From contig JACONQ010000001.1 in the NCBI GenBank assembly GCA_014281115.1, positions 992,001 through 1,056,000 of the forward strand: 64,000 nucleotides of DNA. Reading direction: 5' to 3'. Origin of the DNA: Laburnicola sp. R22_1. Taxonomy: Eukaryota > Ascomycota > Dothideomycetes > Pleosporales > Didymosphaeriaceae. The translations under genes and the position numbers were made by a program. Shown here piece after piece: positions 47,071 through 57,619 of the stretch (its first letter is position 1; each line of letters starts with the position of its first letter). A model generated the notes under the pieces. The model did not search any database. It was given only the letters and a program-made list of their open reading frames with translations, and was not told where the DNA came from.

Positions 47071-48347
47071 GGCGCACAGGCAGTCTCACGATGTCGGCTG
47101 AGTGGGGTTATGTTGTCTGCGGTGTAGGGTGGGCGCTCGAGGGTAATGTGCACTGGCACGCTTGCAGGCTGTGACGCAGCGTTTGCAAGGTGCGTCTGCG
47201 GACCCGTCGGCAGGCTGGGCGATGATGTGGGCGGAGGGGCAGCAGGGGTCGATGGCAAGCGAACCTGGCAGAGGGATTGGCGACGCAGCGCGCTTTCGGA
47301 TGGTGAGATGCGCACCGTTCGCAGGACGCAGGACGGTGGACGGTGTGCTAGATGGGTATAGGGAGGGTTGCGAGCGCAGCGGCGGGCGGCGGCAGGCTCA
47401 ATAATAAGAGACGAGGGGGGCAGAAGTGTTGGGGAGCTGGGGAGGCTGCCCGGTTTGTTGGACGAGCACGCCAGTCGCGTGGTTGACGTCACAGCACTCG
47501 AGGGGCTGGTGACCGGGAAAGACTGCGAGCTGTGTTCTTCTCACTACTGGCAGTGCAGGACGGCGGACGGCAGCACGGGCCTCGAACTGTTCCCAGGAGC
47601 CTCTACAATTATATAGGGAGCTCGCCGTCGCTCGAGGCCACGGCGTAGTTCCCCAAAACGACACCGTACACGTATCTGCGACTTAACTTCCCCGCGCCGC
47701 CCTTCCAAGGTTCGCCGCCCTTCACCCCCAGCAGAGCGCCCAGAGAGACGGATGCAGCATTCACCTCTTCTCGTCCATGACTTGCTCACCGGATGCTGTG
47801 CGGTACTGGAGCGAGACGTCGTTCGACACAGCCCCCAGTACGGTGTGAGCGGGCTGGCACGAGGCCGTAGTTATCACCAAGCCTCAGCAGCTGAGGAGCA
47901 AACATTTGTACTAATCAGTAATCACCCGTCTAGCTTCTGCCTGACACACTTGTACTCCAGGATCCGCTGGCTCACTGTGCGTCTCTGTATGCCATGACCA
48001 GACGGCTGTCGAGACGAAATTCATTGTGAGTCACAAGGCTGCTGGGTCGGTTGATTGTCTACGCAGTACGAAGCCCTGTGATGAGTGAGCGTGCTTGACC
48101 GGAGCGTGGCTTGACCAAGTATGCCTTCTTGTTCAGATGTTCTCAAACTAGCTTCGGATGTCTTGTTTTTGTCACCGTCGGATGAAGTTCATGCCATTAT
48201 TGTGCAACGAGGTCGGCGGTCGGCTTCCTGTTAATATAAATACACCGGTCCCGGCACTGGACAGGTGATGCGATGCTCGACATGCTGATGCGTTCGACGG
48301 CCGGTGAAGCAACCGTATGCCGTGGAAGAATTCCCTGTCTTGTCTTG
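47071..48347. other. 5' flank of the DUF3824-like gene
   Basis: About 1.3 kb of GC-rich then mixed sequence with no supported gene. Short frames occur on both strands without family signals. It should hold the promoter of the minus-strand gene. Confidence 0.5.
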
Positions 48348-48838
48348 GGGCCTGTTCAGTAGGCGTAGTTTCGAATTATAATTTCGCTTAGCTATCCTAA
48401 TATAGTAAGTGTTATTATAAAATTATATTATATTTAGTATATAGTATAGTTTCTATATTAGTGTTTATTATAATTAAAGGCATAATTTTACTACCCTTTA
48501 CTTCTTTTATTACCCTCTTACTAGTACTACTTTAAAGCTACTTTTATCTTATTTTTAATTCTATTTTACCTTTTTAAAATTAAATTATAGTATCTATATA
48601 AAAACAGCTCGAAGGCTATTTTCTATCTAATTCTACTAAGATAATTTAAAGTACTTTAGTATTTTAAAAGTAAATTTTTTTGCTTATATTAGTCTTAAAA
48701 TTATACTAAATATAATTATAATTTTTAACTACTTAAAGCAGCTAGAGTATATTACTAGGTACCTACAGAGCCTCTGTACGTACTTTACTCAAAAAGGCTC
48801 GAAATCATGATTCGAAACCACGCCTACTAAACAGGCCC
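48348..48838. mobile_element. 491 bp TIR element (PIF/Harbinger-like MITE), RIP-mutated
   Basis: Inverted ends of about 40 bp: the left starts GGGCCTGTTCAGTAGGCGTA and the right, read inward, starts GGGCCTGTTTAGTAGGCGTG. Both continue into GTTTCGAAT. TTG on both sides (48345-48347 and 48839-48841) is a 3 bp duplication, as in PIF/Harbinger elements. The interior is extremely AT-rich in otherwise GC-rich gene space and has no coding frame. The arms differ only by C/T and G/A changes. Confidence 0.88.
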
Positions 48839-48841
48839 TTG

Positions 48842-50437
48842 ATATGCAGGACAGCCCAGCCACGATGTTTCGGAACGCTTGCTCTGTCACCGGACGGCGG
48901 ATACCGACGCTATGCTCGCTTCAAGGCTCATGTCTATCGCCTAGCGGCTCGTCTCCAAGCGCTTCCTGGTCACGGTCTCTTCTCTTGCCGATTTATGTTC
49001 CCCTCCAGATGTTCAACTCTACTTGCTCAGCAAAGTTGTAGCAAGCTTACCTATCTATCTACGGCCAAGCTGTGTGTCCTCTTGAGAACCTTGGTAGCCG
49101 GTTAAGACGGCGTTTATGCCGTTGCACCCGCGGGTTGGGTGTATCTACAAAGGTTATTATAATGTAGATGGTTATGTGCTTCCAAAGAACATCGGGAACG
49201 GATCGTCTGATCGCGTAGATGTATTCACAGACTGTCCCCGACGCGCCTTGTCACACACTGACGCAGCGAAGTCCGCAAAGGCGAGAGGCGCAGCCAAGCA
49301 ACAGCTATTCTCCCGTCATGCCCAGTGGAAATGCTGATAGACTGATAATAAGCCTGAAAATGTCCGCCGGGGTTGTAAAGCATCGTCGGGCGTAGTACGG
49401 GCGGATGTAGGCACATCACAACTTCGACCATCGAGCATGCCGCGTCATGGGTGGGTGGTAGACGACGCGCGTGGTCTCCACTCAATCTTGGAATACTCCA
49501 GAAAAACGTCGCACTACAAGGTAACAGGGTTAAAGGTACTGCACATGGTTATTGCCTAGGAGATTAATTCGAGACCCGCTGTTTGAGCTTCGTGCGGAAA
49601 CGGTCGCGCGACCACAACCAAGTGTTCGTTGCTTAAAGCCACACAGCGCAAGAGAATGTGGCGCTGCGACGGCGTCTGCACCCCCTGCCAAGATGCTCCC
49701 AAAGTCAACACCAGTGACAGCTGCCTTTCCTGGATAAAGGAGTTACTTCTAGCTCCATCAAGTAAACTATAAATGTAGTTTGGATACGGTGTTGGTGGTG
49801 CTAGGGAGTCTTTTCCTAGCCATCGGAATGTCGGAGGAGTGGCACAGTGCTGGATTCTCGGAGTTTGGACCTTCCTCGCATCAAACTGAAGCGTGGCCCC
49901 GGCATCAACCACGACGTCGTCCCCGGCCGCACCGCACCATTGTCCTGGTTCGCGCACATCGCAGCCGCATCCAGGTAGCCGTGAAGTCGGCGGCGTGGCG
50001 TTCGTTGCACAATCCCGTGTGTGGAGCAGCAAAGGGAGCCCCATCCCGCTTGGCATGCTTGGCGCTGGAGCTTGCACGATCCGCAGCGTCAAACGGGGCC
50101 GGGGGCGCAGGGGTGTTTGCCCTGCGGCGACGTGCGAAGAGCGATGCTCCCTCTATAAACCGACAACGCCCTCCATGTCGCCCTGTTCCGCCCTAACTGC
50201 CGTTGCTCTCGCCCGCTCCCATCCTCCTGCCCAGCCTGGCACCGTTGTTACGCGACCGACCATAAGCCCTTCTATGGGTGCCGCCGTGTAAACACTTGGT
50301 CCGGCTGCGGGAATGCCCATGACCACCCTCATTGTCTCTCCGATTCTGTATTTCTTTCCTCCGCACTGCGTCGTCTGCCCCAAGCCAGTCCCTCATTGAT
50401 TGTTTGACCACACACTGCACATCGACTCGCCATCACA
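48842..50437. other. Intergenic region upstream of the acyltransferase gene
   Basis: No supported gene in about 1.6 kb. Overlapping opposite-strand frames at 49556-50196 reflect high GC content rather than coding. A TATAAAC motif at 50154 could be a core promoter element for the gene starting at 50438. Confidence 0.5.
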
Positions 50438-51894
50438 ATGGCCCGCGACGCTAACTGGATCGACGTAAGTCCTACCCCCAGCAAACTGCCACTGTGCAAA
50501 CCGTGCAACCGTTCTGACGCCTTCTCTCCGCATAGGGCCTTCGCGGCGTCGCCTCCTTCATGGTCGTGTGCGGCCACCTGTGCACAGCCTTCGTCCCCTG
50601 GCTGCACCAACCGGCCCCGGACCCCAAGACCGCCCCGCACCTCTTCCAGTTGCCCTTCTTCCGTCTCGCAGTCGGCGGCCGGTCCGCCGTGGCGCTCTTC
50701 TTCCTCATCACCGGATATGTGAATTCGATAGGACCAATCGGCCGCTCGCGTGCTGGGAATACGGATGCGGCCTTCAACGGCATTGCGAAGAGCGCCCTGG
50801 CGAGGTCAGGACGGCTGATCCTTCCCACCATCATCGCCACGCTTTTGACCTGGTTCCTCGCCAACGTCAACGCCTATGAGATGGCCAGACATGTCGACGC
50901 AACCTGGATACGTCAGGGCTGGCATCGCCAGGAGCCAAACCTCGGCGCCGCCTTGTACTCGCTGCTCCGGGCCGAGATAGAGACGTGGACAGTAGGATGG
51001 GATGAGTACGATGGCACACAGTGGACCCTGCATCTGTTCTTGGAAGGCAGCATGCTGGTCTATATGACCATGCTCGCTACCGTTCTGGTCAAGCCCAAGG
51101 CACGGTTTTTGATATACGGCGTGCTGTATGTCTACTTTTGGCAGGTCGGAGAGAGTACGATCATCCCTGCGAAGAACTTGAGTTATTGGTACTAATTCAT
51201 CTCAGCTGTCGCAGTTGGCGCCTTGAAAGGCCTCAACATCATAGTCGGCATGTTCGTAGCAGAACTGCACAACCACTACAAGGATAGCGCGACCTCTATT
51301 CTACCGGCTCCCTTTCCCGCTCTCCTGATCATAGTCGGCATGTTCATGGCCGGCTTTCCCCAGGATTCTGCTGACAACGCGCACTGGTCCGATTCCATGG
51401 CCCGCTTGATGCATTCCCTGACTGGCGAGAAAACCGATATCCGTCGCTACTGGGACCATCTCGGCGCTGCGACCGTCCTCTTCGGCATCTTCTTCTCGCG
51501 CAATGCTCGCCGCGTCCTTACATCCCCAATCTTCAACTTCCTCGGTCGTGTCAGCTTTCCGGTCTACCTGCTGCATAACACGTTCATGAAATCGATCCTT
51601 ACCTGGATGATATACCTACCGTCTGCGATGAACCCACCTAGGAATGAGAAAGGACACCGGATGGAGCTGCAACGCGGTACCACTACCCACGTCTTGATCG
51701 CCATTGCCATATTCTACTACTTCCTGTACCGCGCTGCCGCCCTTTGGGTGGAACACATCGACCCGTTTTGCGCAAAAATCGTCAATGCTGCAACGAGCTG
51801 GGCATACGGCGAGACTTCTGAACGAGAGAGCACACCAATCCTGCACAGCAGCAACGGGCACGTAGCAAAGTCAAAAGTGGATTCTCCCGTATGA
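50438..51894 (+). CDS. Acyltransferase-3 family membrane protein
   Basis: 444 residues from three exons: 50438-50464, 50536-51154 and 51206-51894. The first exon encodes only MARDANWID; GTAAGT and CATAG bound intron 1. The second intron (51 bp, GTACGA...CTCAG) has a perfect TACTAAT branch and removes a TAA at 51195-51197 that would otherwise stop the frame; since 51 is a multiple of three, an unspliced frame with a single nonsense codon is the alternative. The protein opens with GLRGVASFMVVCGHL, the usual start of this family with its catalytic His, and has SAVALFFLITGYV, TQWTLHLFLEGSMLVY and NFLGRVSFPVYLLHNTF, with about ten hydrophobic segments. Such enzymes move acyl groups onto sugars or small molecules at membranes; the substrate is unknown. 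Confidence 0.87.
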
Positions 51895-53275
51895 GTCCCT
51901 GGGCACTTTTACTGTTTTAGCATTGCGCTGGCGTTATTGTATCCCGCCAGTATTTTCTCTTCTTGTATATCTTGGAGCGGGAGCCCGGTCTTCGCCTCGT
52001 CACAATCTAGATCGACGTTTGAGTAAACTGGCCTGGACCAGTTTGGCGCTCGTGGTTACACTTCTCGAAAGAACAGCATTTTAGGGCATTTTGGGGCATT
52101 TACAAGATCTATCGAGAGATTTTCTGGCTTTTACATATGGTGCATTTTAGGGGCAGTCTTGCGCGAAATACAACAAAGACTTTTCTATGGATGGATGTTG
52201 GATCAAACATAGCTTTGGCCTGGGTGAATCCAGGCGAGGTGTACGACGAGAAGTGTTGTTGAGGAGGATGACATGGCGACAAAGTATAAAATAAATAAAT
52301 ACAAAAACAAATCACATTCTGAAACTAGTCATGTTGCTTGCATGTGTGGTAATGGTTCAGGGTAGATTGAGAACAAAGGTGAGCAATGATGGCTAAACAG
52401 CCGGATAGCCGTTGGGCTGTTAGTAGTTGACATACTTTGATTTCGTATGTTGTTAGAGGGGTGTTTATTAAATGTAGGCTGTATGTAGTAGGGGCTAAGC
52501 TGTAGAGTAAGGGGCATGTAGCACAGTGTAAAGATCCTAAGCCATCATTATATTTGCGAGCCGTAGTTTAGAAAACCTTTCGAACAACGCGAATTGAATG
52601 TGTTGCATCCATATTATACGCTATTCAACTGCCAGTACAGCTATAGCTACTGGTGACGGAGTTCTTGAGCTCTGATCCGAGGAAATGTTGTTCACCCTAG
52701 AGAACTATTCTTCGACTCACAAGAACGGCGCTGTCGTTATTCTTCTATAACAGGCTCGAAACCTATTGTGTCATGATGCTGAGGTGCGGTAGCTGCCGAC
52801 GTCGGGAGCAATCGTCCAGTGAAAGTGCATATGCACTGACCAGCGGCCACCATTCACCGTTCACGCTGCTGCGCTATATAGGTGAACGACCGCCTCCGTT
52901 TGCTATTGAGGCAGGCGCATGACGTAAATCGCGAAATTCCGAGTTGCTATTGTCGCCGGTCGCGCTGCTATTGTCGCCTGTTTCACAATAGCTGCCCTGC
53001 TCTCCCCCTAGGTATATAAGCCCTCCACCGCCAGAACTCTCAACTCCAGTTTCTCAGCGTCGAGTCAGCTCTTGATACCTACTTATTACCTTTTTCAGCT
53101 TCTTTGAAGCCGTCCTTCATCAGAAGTATCAATTGCACTCTCTTGACATTCGGTCCGCCGACATATTTCCAACTTCGTCAACATCACCCTCTGCTCACGC
53201 CGACACATTCAACTTCTCCGGCATCACCTTCTACTCGCCAGACTGCTTCTCCATTGGTTCGTTCCACCATCAACT
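51895..53275. other. Intergenic region with promoter of the coiled-coil gene
   Basis: About 1.4 kb with no supported gene. Around 52900-52985 the phrase TTGCTATTG with TCGCC neighbours is repeated three times. A TATA box lies at its right end (separate entry). Confidence 0.5.
53013..53019 (+). promoter_or_regulatory. TATA box for the coiled-coil gene
   Basis: TATATAA within GGTATATAAGCCC, about 260 bp upstream of the start codon at 53276. The following CAACTCCAGTTTCTCAGC and the pyrimidine-rich 5' leader look like a transcription start region and a long untranslated leader. Confidence 0.5.
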
Positions 53276-54787
53276 ATGAATCCAATCGAGTTCTTGCTGG
53301 CCCTCCTGGCCCTCATCTGCATTTACGATTGGTATTTTGGCGGCAACCAAGCTCTTCAATTCGTGTCTGTACACGTACTTCTCATCGTTGTCATCCTCCA
53401 CCTGTCTCAACAAGCCCGGGACTGCGTCAACCTCCTCTCGGCCTCAATTTGCCATGTCGGCTACCCCTTCATCGAACAGCTCCGCATTCGAGCTCACCAT
53501 CTACTTGATCATATAAAATCGCAGGAAATTGCGGCTCTAAAAGAGCAGCTACGCCTAGTACTCGAAGGTACCGTCAGCCTGGAAGAACTTTCCGCGAAGA
53601 AAGCGGAGCTGCTCCACCTACAGAAGACGTCCTCGCAGAAAATCACAGGCTTTAGGGCCTACCTTGCCGAAGTCGAAACCAACCTCGCCGAAGTCAACTC
53701 CAAAAGCCCGGGTCGTTTCGAGATGCTGTACAACAAAGCCATAGATGAGACACGCCGTTGGAAGGCGGAATACGAAACCTCAAGTACAACTTCGGAATAT
53801 CGCGCTCTACAAGTCACACTCGACAGTTATAGGAAAGCATGTGCGGAAAAGAACCACGAGATCACTTCTCTGAAGAACGACGTCTCGAAGAAAGCAGCAC
53901 ACATAGCTCAACTCCAAGACTCTCCTAGGAAGCTCCACGCTGAGATGTCCAAGAAGGACGCTAAGATCGACGAACTGGAAGCCGCCGCCGCCGAGTGCGT
54001 TCGGCGCTCCACCTAGCGTCCTCTCCAAACCCTGACCGGAGATCGTGAATTGCACCGGTACGAGCTTGTAAAAGAGCTCATCCACAAAATGGCGGAGAAC
54101 GGTGGTGACCAGACCACCGCAGCAACTCTCTTCGCGTACCACTTGCGCGACGTCGGTGTTGGCCTTGCCGATGTCGGGATCGACGAGCTGGCTTTCAACC
54201 GTTATTTGAACGGAGTACTATCTGGCCAACAAGGCCAGTTGACCGGCGGCTTCCGCGGCAACAGCTTCCCCATCACGGGCATGAAGAGCAGCACAATCTT
54301 CGACCTCTACCCTCTGGGCCCTGTCCCCTCCGCCATCGCTTCCGCCCCTCTCTCAGCACTCCCCGCCGCGCCGCTCACAGCCCCTCCGCCGACCATGTAC
54401 ACCCGGGGCCTCGAGCCGCCACACGCACCGTTCCTTACTCAGGCCTTACAGGCTAGCCAAGGGGGCTTCCCTGGAGCTTCCACTGCCCAAGTGGCGCCGC
54501 GTCGGGATGCCCCGACCTTCCCCAACCCCCCGGCTGTGCCTGCCGCGAGTTCTCCTGCGCCCGCGCCCAAGAAAGATGGCTGGGAGCTATTCAAGCAAGG
54601 AAAAAAGCCTGTAACTTTCGGGGTGGCGTCTGCCCCAAAGACGCACACGACGACGTTTGTGCCTTCGGGCGTCCCTGGTCGGTTCGGTGTGTCTTCCCAG
54701 GTGAAGAGGAGTTTGGAGAAGGAAGAGGATGGCGATAAGGACCTTCGCAGCTCGAAGGATGAGCGCGCGTACCGAAACCGTCGTTGA
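53276..54787 (+). pseudogene. Membrane-anchored coiled-coil protein broken by one TAG
   Basis: The frame runs 503 codons from ATG 53276 to TGA 54787 with a single in-frame TAG at 54014-54016. Two hydrophobic N-terminal segments (about residues 5-20 and 28-44) could be membrane anchors. Residues 80-240 are a Lys/Glu/Leu coiled coil. After the stop the frame continues naturally as TLTGDRELHRYELVKELIHK, then a Pro/Ala-rich disordered region and a basic tail. I found no splice pair that removes the stop and keeps frame: GTGCGT...CGGAG would be 47 bp and shifts it. CAG to TAG is the simplest origin. The family is not recognised. The alternatives are a real 246-residue protein, readthrough, or a sequence error. 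Confidence 0.65.
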
Positions 54788-55235
54788 AGATGGCGTGTTT
54801 CTTCCTCCCTCCCTCCCTCTTTTCTTTTCTTTCTTTCTTTTTCTTTCTCCTCTTTTCTTTTTCTTTTCTTCATCTTCCTTCTGGTTGCGGGGTGGGTGTT
54901 TTGGGGTTCGTCAGCTTTCTCTTTGTATAGTAATTTGTTTTTGTTTTTGTTTACCTAAGTTCTGGCCTGGCTGCTATCGCAGAGTGCCGTGAAGAACTCT
55001 CTCCCATCTAATGAAATTGCTTCAAAACTCAATCTTTTCCTAAACCCGTGAATGACTTTATCTTTAAAGCACTTCCTCAAGTTATGACAAGGGAGAACCG
55101 GCGTAGAAGGAATGACCTAAAAGATGAACACTATCCATATATTCGTCTCCAAAATCCTTTATATCGAGCTCCCAGGATGAGCCAGAGTAGTGAAGTCTAG
55201 CTCAGACGCCCCTCCACCTCCGGAAAATCCCCCTC
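54788..55235. other. Convergent 3' intergenic region with pyrimidine tract
   Basis: Begins with an ~80 bp C/T-only tract (TTCCTCCCTCCCTCCC then CTTTCTTTCTTTTTC) at about 54800-54870, a low-complexity 3' UTR candidate. Nothing else is seen. Confidence 0.6.
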
Positions 55236-56612
55236 TCACTCGTCACGATTCGCCCTCGCGGCCTCCTCCTTCAAATGCTCTAGCCACATCCACTTCCAAC
55301 TAGTAGGCCCCGTATAATCCAGCTCAATCCCATTTGGCTTGCAAATTTCGTCCCTCACGCGGTCAATGCGATCCCACGGATACCCGTCTTGCTCGCTTGA
55401 TCTCCAATGATCCGGCGCGAAATATATCTTGATCGTTTTGAGCGGCGCCTTTTGTGCGATAGCCGTCTTCGCGAGTGCGGTCACCCAAGCCTCTTCGCCC
55501 TCACCAAACGCGTTCCAGGATTCGCTGTGCTGATCAAAAATCCCGAATGTCCAGCCAAAGAACGCAAGTTTCGGGCCTAGCACATTCGCGTCATCGGCCG
55601 TGAACCGTATGAGTTCGTCGCTCTGCCAGGATTGGTCCTGCTGCCATCTACTTAATTTCAGAGACTCGAGGTTCGGGAAAAGCGTAGCGTTGAAGAGACG
55701 GTTGCTCCCAGCCTTGGCCAGGTACCCGATATCGACGCTCTTGAGGGTGTCCCGATGACCCATCAGCCAGGACTCAAACATGGGATAATCCATAGTATAA
55801 AGATTGTCGTAGGAGGCAAATTCGAAATGTGTAAGCGCCTTAGGCCACATTAAAAGCGAGGCCGTGCTTGGCACACTTTCCTCGTAGTCGTGTAGGCAGA
55901 GCGATGTGATGGGAGCCGAGCGCTGCCGGTCGACGCTGCCATAAGCCGGCCGATTCTCTTTCCATTCATATATCCCATCAACCCTCAAGTGCTTCAGCTT
56001 CGGGAAAAGACTCAGGTTGGCCATGATATCCTCCAAGTACAGACCCCGGGTTTCCTCGAAGAGGCTGATATGAGCCATTTCTTTCATGTTTTGGGAAAAG
56101 GTTCTTATGAGCCTCCACGTGTGTTCGTGGCATGGGTGGAAATCGCGTCCGAAGCCACCGTGGATTTCCAAACAACGAACGTGCGTTAGCCATGTTGCAA
56201 AATTCTTCAAGATATCGTACTGGTCCTCCTTGTGTGTGGATCGGAAGTCCGATTTGTGTATGGCCAGCAAGCGAACGTGTTGGCGGAGTGCAGGATTGCA
56301 AGAGAGGGTACGGTGCAGCTTGATGACTGGGCGTGAAGGGGGAGCCATAAAGTTTGACCACCGGAATCTGATGTTGCGATATAGTAGGGGCTGCGCAATA
56401 TGCTTGAATCTTGGGCACACAAGAGACAAGGCTTTCATCATCGTATTGTCTGACGCACGGTCAGGTTCCGAGCATGGGCACTGAGACTGCCACCATTCGG
56501 AGGTTGCGTGCTTGATAATGTAATCCAGTATCTCATCTGGGAGTCTGAAGATGAATGCTTCGCCTGTAGGTTCCCATTTCCTGGGGTTGCAGGCTGCAGC
56601 TTCCTTCCGCAA
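55236..56612 (-). CDS. F-box-like protein with LRR-like C-terminal region
   Basis: 458 codons open in one frame. Near the N-terminus, FRLPDEILDYIIKHAT followed about 35 residues later by ALSLVCPRFKHIAQPLLYRN has the shape of a fungal F-box, which recruits substrates to SCF ubiquitin ligases. The remainder has Leu-rich repeats of irregular spacing (LFPKLKHLRVDG, LFPNLESLKLSRW), as in many fungal F-box proteins. No ATG occurs in frame before the F-box: the upstream frame reads through to a stop near 56664, so translation probably begins in an upstream exon, for example the MDKFPRQSHLDRN frame near 56685 with an unlocated intron. The start shown is only the edge of supported coding. Substrate unknown. 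Confidence 0.75.
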   Translation of the reverse strand: MRKEAAACNPRKWEPTGEAFIFRLPDEILDYIIKHATSEWWQSQCPCSEPDRASDNTMMKALSLVCPRFKHIAQPLLYRNIRFRWSNFMAPPSRPVIKLHRTLSCNPALRQHVRLLAIHKSDFRSTHKEDQYDILKNFATWLTHVRCLEIHGGFGRDFHPCHEHTWRLIRTFSQNMKEMAHISLFEETRGLYLEDIMANLSLFPKLKHLRVDGIYEWKENRPAYGSVDRQRSAPITSLCLHDYEESVPSTASLLMWPKALTHFEFASYDNLYTMDYPMFESWLMGHRDTLKSVDIGYLAKAGSNRLFNATLFPNLESLKLSRWQQDQSWQSDELIRFTADDANVLGPKLAFFGWTFGIFDQHSESWNAFGEGEEAWVTALAKTAIAQKAPLKTIKIYFAPDHWRSSEQDGYPWDRIDRVRDEICKPNGIELDYTGPTSWKWMWLEHLKEEAARANRDE

Positions 56613-57619
56613 CGGTTCAGCTCGGGAATGATAAGCATGTTTTCCGCATTGCGGTCAAGGTGAGATTGACGAGGAAACTTATCCATTGCAAGCACATAGA
56701 AAAGTAGAAGGTGAAGTGGGCTTGAGGAGAGTGCAACTGTTGGATTCAGGCAGCCATCGCCTACGGCTAGCCAGGGTTCGGCTCGGGTTACTAAGCCATG
56801 TGTCTATGCTCTTTGCGCACTCCTCGGTTCAGGCCTTCTAATCCTCCCTGCTGGCACAACTTTTCGTGAGGAAACTTAGCTAATATTAGACTGAAGTTAA
56901 TAACAGCCTTTGTCTAGTTGCACTGTACCGAAAGATTTGCGAAGATTTTCTCTTTGGTACGACGCTACTTGGAAGGCTCATCGGGGATCGGTAATTTCTG
57001 TTGCCAATGGTGATGACTCTGGCTCCAATCAATTTCCGGCTTGGCATAGTCTGCGCCACGCGTTCGGTACCTAGGTATTTCATCGCGTTCCTGCCTTCTC
57101 CCTCACAACCTCTCGTATCTTTAACTCTTAACAAACCTTAACCCTGGCCTGTATTATCTTATAACCTCTCTTTAATACCCTATCCATGAAGAATTAATAG
57201 TTGGAGTTAGAATAATAGTTAATTAAACTCTGTAAGTAAAATACTATACAAGAATTTTGATAAGACCCTCACCGGTCTCTGCTTTACTGAACAGGCCCAG
57301 TATGCTTGTTCCATACGGGCCTTGTATCGTGGACATGAGTGCTAGAAGGGGTAAGTCAACCTTCGCAGCAATCACCCCCAGCGTTGCCCCATGTGATAGC
57401 ATAGTGTAGGAGCAACGGATAATCAACTTGGCACTGGTGAAAGGGTTTGAAAATAAGGCGTAAGGTGGAAGTAGAGAGAACCACGAGAGAGGGGAGTGTT
57501 TGCATAGGGAATGAGGTACCGCCGCGCCCACATGAAAAGATGGTTCAAAGAGATGTGTTCGTTATAAGTCTAGTCCAATGTGGAGATAGATGAAGCAACC
57601 TACACTTGTCCAATCCAAT
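56613..57619. other. Intergenic region, possible missing 5' exon
   Basis: No complete gene. The first 80 bp may carry the 5' exon of the F-box-like gene. AT-rich phrases near 57160-57245 and short frames at 57244-57531 are not supported as coding. Confidence 0.45.

Noticed and set aside
49556..50196. Long opposing open frames upstream of the acyltransferase
   Set aside because: Both strands are open because of high GC; neither has motifs, splice logic or a plausible protein composition.
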